A DNA stretch of 64,000 nt from positions 1 to 64,000 of the forward strand of contig JAFLEF010000016.1 of the NCBI GenBank assembly GCA_017309115.1, written 5' to 3'. The notes below the pieces were generated by a model. The model ran no database searches, was not told where the DNA came from, and was given only the letters and a program-made list of their open reading frames with translations. Below, piece after piece: positions 61,113 to 64,000 of this stretch. The stretch's first letter is position 1, and each line of letters opens with the position of its first letter. The stretch comes from Verrucomicrobiota bacterium. GTDB taxonomy: Bacteria; Verrucomicrobiota; Verrucomicrobiia; Limisphaerales; UBA9464. The position numbers and the translations under genes are program-made.

Positions 61113-64000
61113 TTAGTTGGTGGCCCGATACATCTGGACCGCCGCCAAGCTACCTGCCGGGATGCGGTACGGACTGGTGGCACCGGCCACGGCCGTGAAG
61201 GTACCGTTGATCGTGCCGCTGGATTGCAGCAATCCGGTGTAGGTGAGGATCACGTCACCCGAGGCATCCCGGGTCACCGTGAGCGTCGGGGTTACCGCGC
61301 CCGGTCCGGCCGGAACCGGTACTGAGAACAGCGTCGTAATGGTCACCCCATTGCGGGTGCCCGCCGGGCTCTGCGAATAGTTCGCGGTCACCGTGAGCGG
61401 CGTATTGACCGCGATACCGAGCGACGAGATGTCAAACTCGTAGGCCCCCACCGCCGGGTTCAAGTCCGCCGGACTGTTGTCCAGGAAGGTCCCGAGCGAA
61501 GTCTTTCCTTGGATCCAGCCATCCGGATACAGGGAGGCATCCAACGCCTTGCCGGTTGCAATACCTTCGGCATCTACGACGTAGAGGTCGATCATGACCA
61601 CCGGCCAAGTGTTGGTCGGCAGCGGTGCTGTTCCAATGAGCCGGCTGACCGTGGTGTTGGCGCTGAGGGTCGGAACCAAACTGGCCTCGGGATCAGCCAC
61701 CACGCGGGAATAATAAGCCTTCATGAAGGCTCCTTCGGCGCGCAGGGGATCCACCGGCGGGGTGTAGTTGTTCACCAACGAATTGCCGCGCAGCGACGCA
61801 ATGCCCGTCTGGGCCAACTCGTCGAAGAAGGAGAGCACGGCTTCGGACACGAAGGACGCCGGGTAATTGTTGTAAACCACATTGCCTTCGAGCGCATCGC
61901 TGACGCCATCGAAGTCGGAACCAAACCGATACTGGGCTGTCCCGCCAGCGGCGTTCAGCGGAGCGACGGCGTTGGTGAAGCGAGTGACGCCATCCACGCC
62001 GAGACCGATGTAGTTACCGGCAATCACAATGTTGGTTCCGGGCGTCTGGCCGTAGAACTCCAGCGAGTGATCATAGCCACCCAGGCTTTCGCGCACCATG
62101 CCACCGAAGATATTGCGCTCTTCCGCGTCATTCACGCCGTCGCCATCCACGCCAATGATGGTGTTGTTTCCCGCGCGACCAATTTCGATGAAGCCTTCAA
62201 AGAAAGTCGCCAGTTCCGGCACCAAGGCCACGTTGTAGTCGGTCACGCCATCCGGCAGCACGCCGAAGAAGTTACCGGAGAAACGATGATTCTCGCCTTC
62301 CAGAATGACCGGAATCGCCGGCACGCCGGTGATCACATTGAACTCGGCACGGGGATTGGTGGAGTTCTTGGCCACACCAATGGTGACCCCGCTGACCAAG
62401 ATCGTGTTGGTCACGTTGTTGTTCTCGTCCCGCCCGCGGTAACGGAATCCAGTGACACCGTCGGCCGGCGCGATGAACGGAGCGGTCTTGCCATTGAGGT
62501 CGGTACCGATCCAGCACCCGGCGATATGACCGTTGGCACCCTTGGCGAACGCCACACCGTAAACCGAGACGTCCTGTTCCGGCCCGGTCAGCGGCACGGC
62601 CAGCATGCCCACGCCCTTGATGGTGACATTGGTGGCACCCAGAACGCCGAAGATGGCGGATTCGCCCGAGCCGTAGCCAGTGTCGTCATTCGGCGTGTCA
62701 CCCGGGAAATCCATGATCTTGGAATTCCCGTTTCGGGAATCGAGGACGATTTTGATCTGCGCGTTGTTGGCCGCCAGAATGGGATTCGTGTTCGGCACCG
62801 CGCCCGGCTGACTGTAGCCATTGATCGTGACGTTGTTCGCCGTGATGTACGGATAGCCACCGGCCGGAGTGAGAATGTAGTGAGGTCCGGCTCCCGGGAT
62901 GGCGAAGTTGATGGTATCGCCGTCGCCCAGCATTTCGATCGCCTGGGTCAGATTGGTCTGGCCGGCGACGATCGCGCTGTTGGCCGAGGTGACCGTGATG
63001 GTCTTCGGACCGACGGCTGTTCCAGCCACCTTCAACACCACGGTCGTAGGATTGTACTGCACCTCCCAAGTCAACCCAGTCTTGAGGGACGCATTCTCGA
63101 AGTCGGTGGACAGGAACTGGCCATCGAAGCTTCCCGCAGTGATCAGGGTGTAGGTCTCACCACCCGTCGGCGAATAGCCACTGAGGTTGACCTTCAGATG
63201 ACCATTGGCGATCCGGCCGATGTTGGTCACGACCACGGTGGTGTGAGTCGGACCGGTGATCGTCGCCGCGAAGGTTCCGCGTCCCGGGGTCGCGGCGCCG
63301 TCGAGGTCCACGGCGAGGCTCAGGTTGCCGCCAATGTGAACCTTGGCGTTGGGTCCCACGACTTCGAAAGTGCCGATCGAACTTTCCGCCGCGCCCGTGC
63401 CCACGGCCAGGTCTTGATTGATTACCAAAGAGGCCCGGTCGAGAACGCGCATGATGGCGGTGCCACCGGGATTGCCGAAATCACGCGGACCCGAAATGGC
63501 GATGCCCTTCGTCGGTCCCGATTCCGGATCCGAGTTGACGGTCATCTGCGCGTCATCCTGAAGAACAAATTCACCATAGCCCGGGTCGGCCGAGACAAAG
63601 GTGCTATTGGGTCCCGTCTCCGGCGGACGATTCTCCGGGGAACCTCCAGACCCGGCGAACACGTCGAAAATGTGGAACTGCCCCTTACCCTTGACGGTGA
63701 TGTAGCTGTTGCCGTTGCGGGCGCTAAGGCGGCGCAGGTTGAAGATCGCATTGTCCTCAATCGTGAGGCGGCCGGTGCTGTCGACCGCAGAGGCCATCGT
63801 CAGGTAACCTTCGTCGGTCGAACCTTCCGGACTGCCCGCGCCCATGCTGTTCCCGGAGTCGACCCGGGCATTGCCGCGGAGAATCATGATCTGGTCATTC
63901 GGATTGGGTCCGCCTTCCGACACGCTCACGCCGCTGCCGACGGAGGCCACAGAGTTGCCGTCCATCAGGACATACCCGTTACCCGCGGCATTGGCGCCGA
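61113..64000 (-). CDS. large secreted beta-helix protein, 5' partial
   Basis: At least 962 codons are open to the right edge without a stop, so the true start lies beyond the window; the internal ATG at 63965 is not the start. The visible N-terminal part (SYITVKGKGQFHIFDVF, ASLVINQDLAVGTGAAESSI) resembles strand-rich autotransporter-type passenger repeats. The middle (TLTQAI-like SNLTQAIEMLGDGDTIN context; VTINGYSQPGAVPNTNP; NVTIKGVGML; GNYIGLGVDGVTRF) has the right-handed parallel beta-helix pattern. The C-terminal part is Ig-like (ITTLFSVPVPAGPGAVTPT). No catalytic motif is recognised. A strong terminator follows. Surface adhesion or polysaccharide binding is possible but unproven. Confidence 0.75.
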   Translation of the reverse strand, partial: GANAAGNGYVLMDGNSVASVGSGVSVSEGGPNPNDQIMILRGNARVDSGNSMGAGSPEGSTDEGYLTMASAVDSTGRLTIEDNAIFNLRRLSARNGNSYITVKGKGQFHIFDVFAGSGGSPENRPPETGPNSTFVSADPGYGEFVLQDDAQMTVNSDPESGPTKGIAISGPRDFGNPGGTAIMRVLDRASLVINQDLAVGTGAAESSIGTFEVVGPNAKVHIGGNLSLAVDLDGAATPGRGTFAATITGPTHTTVVVTNIGRIANGHLKVNLSGYSPTGGETYTLITAGSFDGQFLSTDFENASLKTGLTWEVQYNPTTVVLKVAGTAVGPKTITVTSANSAIVAGQTNLTQAIEMLGDGDTINFAIPGAGPHYILTPAGGYPYITANNVTINGYSQPGAVPNTNPILAANNAQIKIVLDSRNGNSKIMDFPGDTPNDDTGYGSGESAIFGVLGATNVTIKGVGMLAVPLTGPEQDVSVYGVAFAKGANGHIAGCWIGTDLNGKTAPFIAPADGVTGFRYRGRDENNNVTNTILVSGVTIGVAKNSTNPRAEFNVITGVPAIPVILEGENHRFSGNFFGVLPDGVTDYNVALVPELATFFEGFIEIGRAGNNTIIGVDGDGVNDAEERNIFGGMVRESLGGYDHSLEFYGQTPGTNIVIAGNYIGLGVDGVTRFTNAVAPLNAAGGTAQYRFGSDFDGVSDALEGNVVYNNYPASFVSEAVLSFFDELAQTGIASLRGNSLVNNYTPPVDPLRAEGAFMKAYYSRVVADPEASLVPTLSANTTVSRLIGTAPLPTNTWPVVMIDLYVVDAEGIATGKALDASLYPDGWIQGKTSLGTFLDNSPADLNPAVGAYEFDISSLGIAVNTPLTVTANYSQSPAGTRNGVTITTLFSVPVPAGPGAVTPTLTVTRDASGDVILTYTGLLQSSGTINGTFTAVAGATSPYRIPAGSLAAVQMYRATN

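Noticed and set aside
1-64000. CRISPR array, tRNA or rRNA genes, riboswitches upstream of bioB or thiL
   Set aside because: The direct repeats found are inside a coding frame or are heptamer arrays without spacers. No cloverleaf or known riboswitch core was recognised by eye, although a covariance scan would be needed to exclude small RNAs.

Overview
The window looks like a piece of a high-GC Verrucomicrobiota chromosome, probably from the Pedosphaerales/Limisphaerales side of the phylum. The basis is family content: a TIGR03790-type secreted protein, a DUF1800/DUF1501 pair with a twin-arginine signal, a large PVC-type propeller protein ending in a CxxCH haem domain (TIGR02603-like), an ECF sigma factor next to a WD40 Ser/Thr kinase, Tat-exported sugar isomerase-like and NHL-propeller proteins, and a DUF4252 protein. 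This is inference from families; no rRNA or other phylogenetic marker is present.

Layout. 0-6 kb (minus): cbiX-like, tyrA, aroA, cmk and the TIGR03790 gene run colinearly with short gaps or overlaps. 5.8-19.7 kb is a signalling block: a NarL-type regulator coupled to a receiver/PAS/GAF kinase, a kinase that has lost its ATPase domain and is followed in frame by the tail of a receiver protein, then (plus strand) a GAF/PAS kinase and a receiver-kinase-receiver-receiver hybrid. In its middle is a secreted metzincin with a 45-bp tandem repeat array. 19.8-26.3 kb: PVC cytochrome propeller, a small repeat-containing membrane protein and a PKD protein with a possible caspase/gingipain-like region. 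The last two and the metzincin have TAGG/CCTA palindromes upstream.

26.6-41.3 kb is housekeeping and accessory: sppA, a lone RelE-like toxin candidate, a metallophosphoesterase, a cyclic-nucleotide-binding protein, bioB, an M14-type peptidase, an MFS/DapA-like catabolic pair, a secreted PA14-like protein, a three-gene operon (possible CYTH-fold protein, ion channel, FUSC-like protein), an epoxide-hydrolase-like enzyme, an SMP-30 protein, a UPF0175/DUF3368 toxin-antitoxin pair and a lone LuxR HTH protein. 41.4-55.2 kb: WD40 kinase with ECF sigma factor, two Tat-exported proteins, an FAH-family enzyme, a DUF4252 pair, thiL-tsaE-tsaB, and DUF1800-DUF1501.

55.2-55.8 kb is a repeat island with no gene: palindromic REP-like units, one of them split by a 184-bp MITE-like element with 19-bp perfect terminal inverted repeats and a 5-bp target duplication, all framed by two exact 30-bp inverted heptamer arrays. 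55.8-61 kb (minus): radical SAM B12-binding protein, a CPCC-Nudix fusion, a fibronectin-like protein, a DUF2959 lipoprotein and a three-domain universal stress protein. The window ends inside a large secreted beta-helix protein that is cut at its 5' end.

Start sites were adjusted where signal peptides, ATGA overlaps or terminators argued for it. No tRNA, rRNA, CRISPR array or phage region was recognised by eye.
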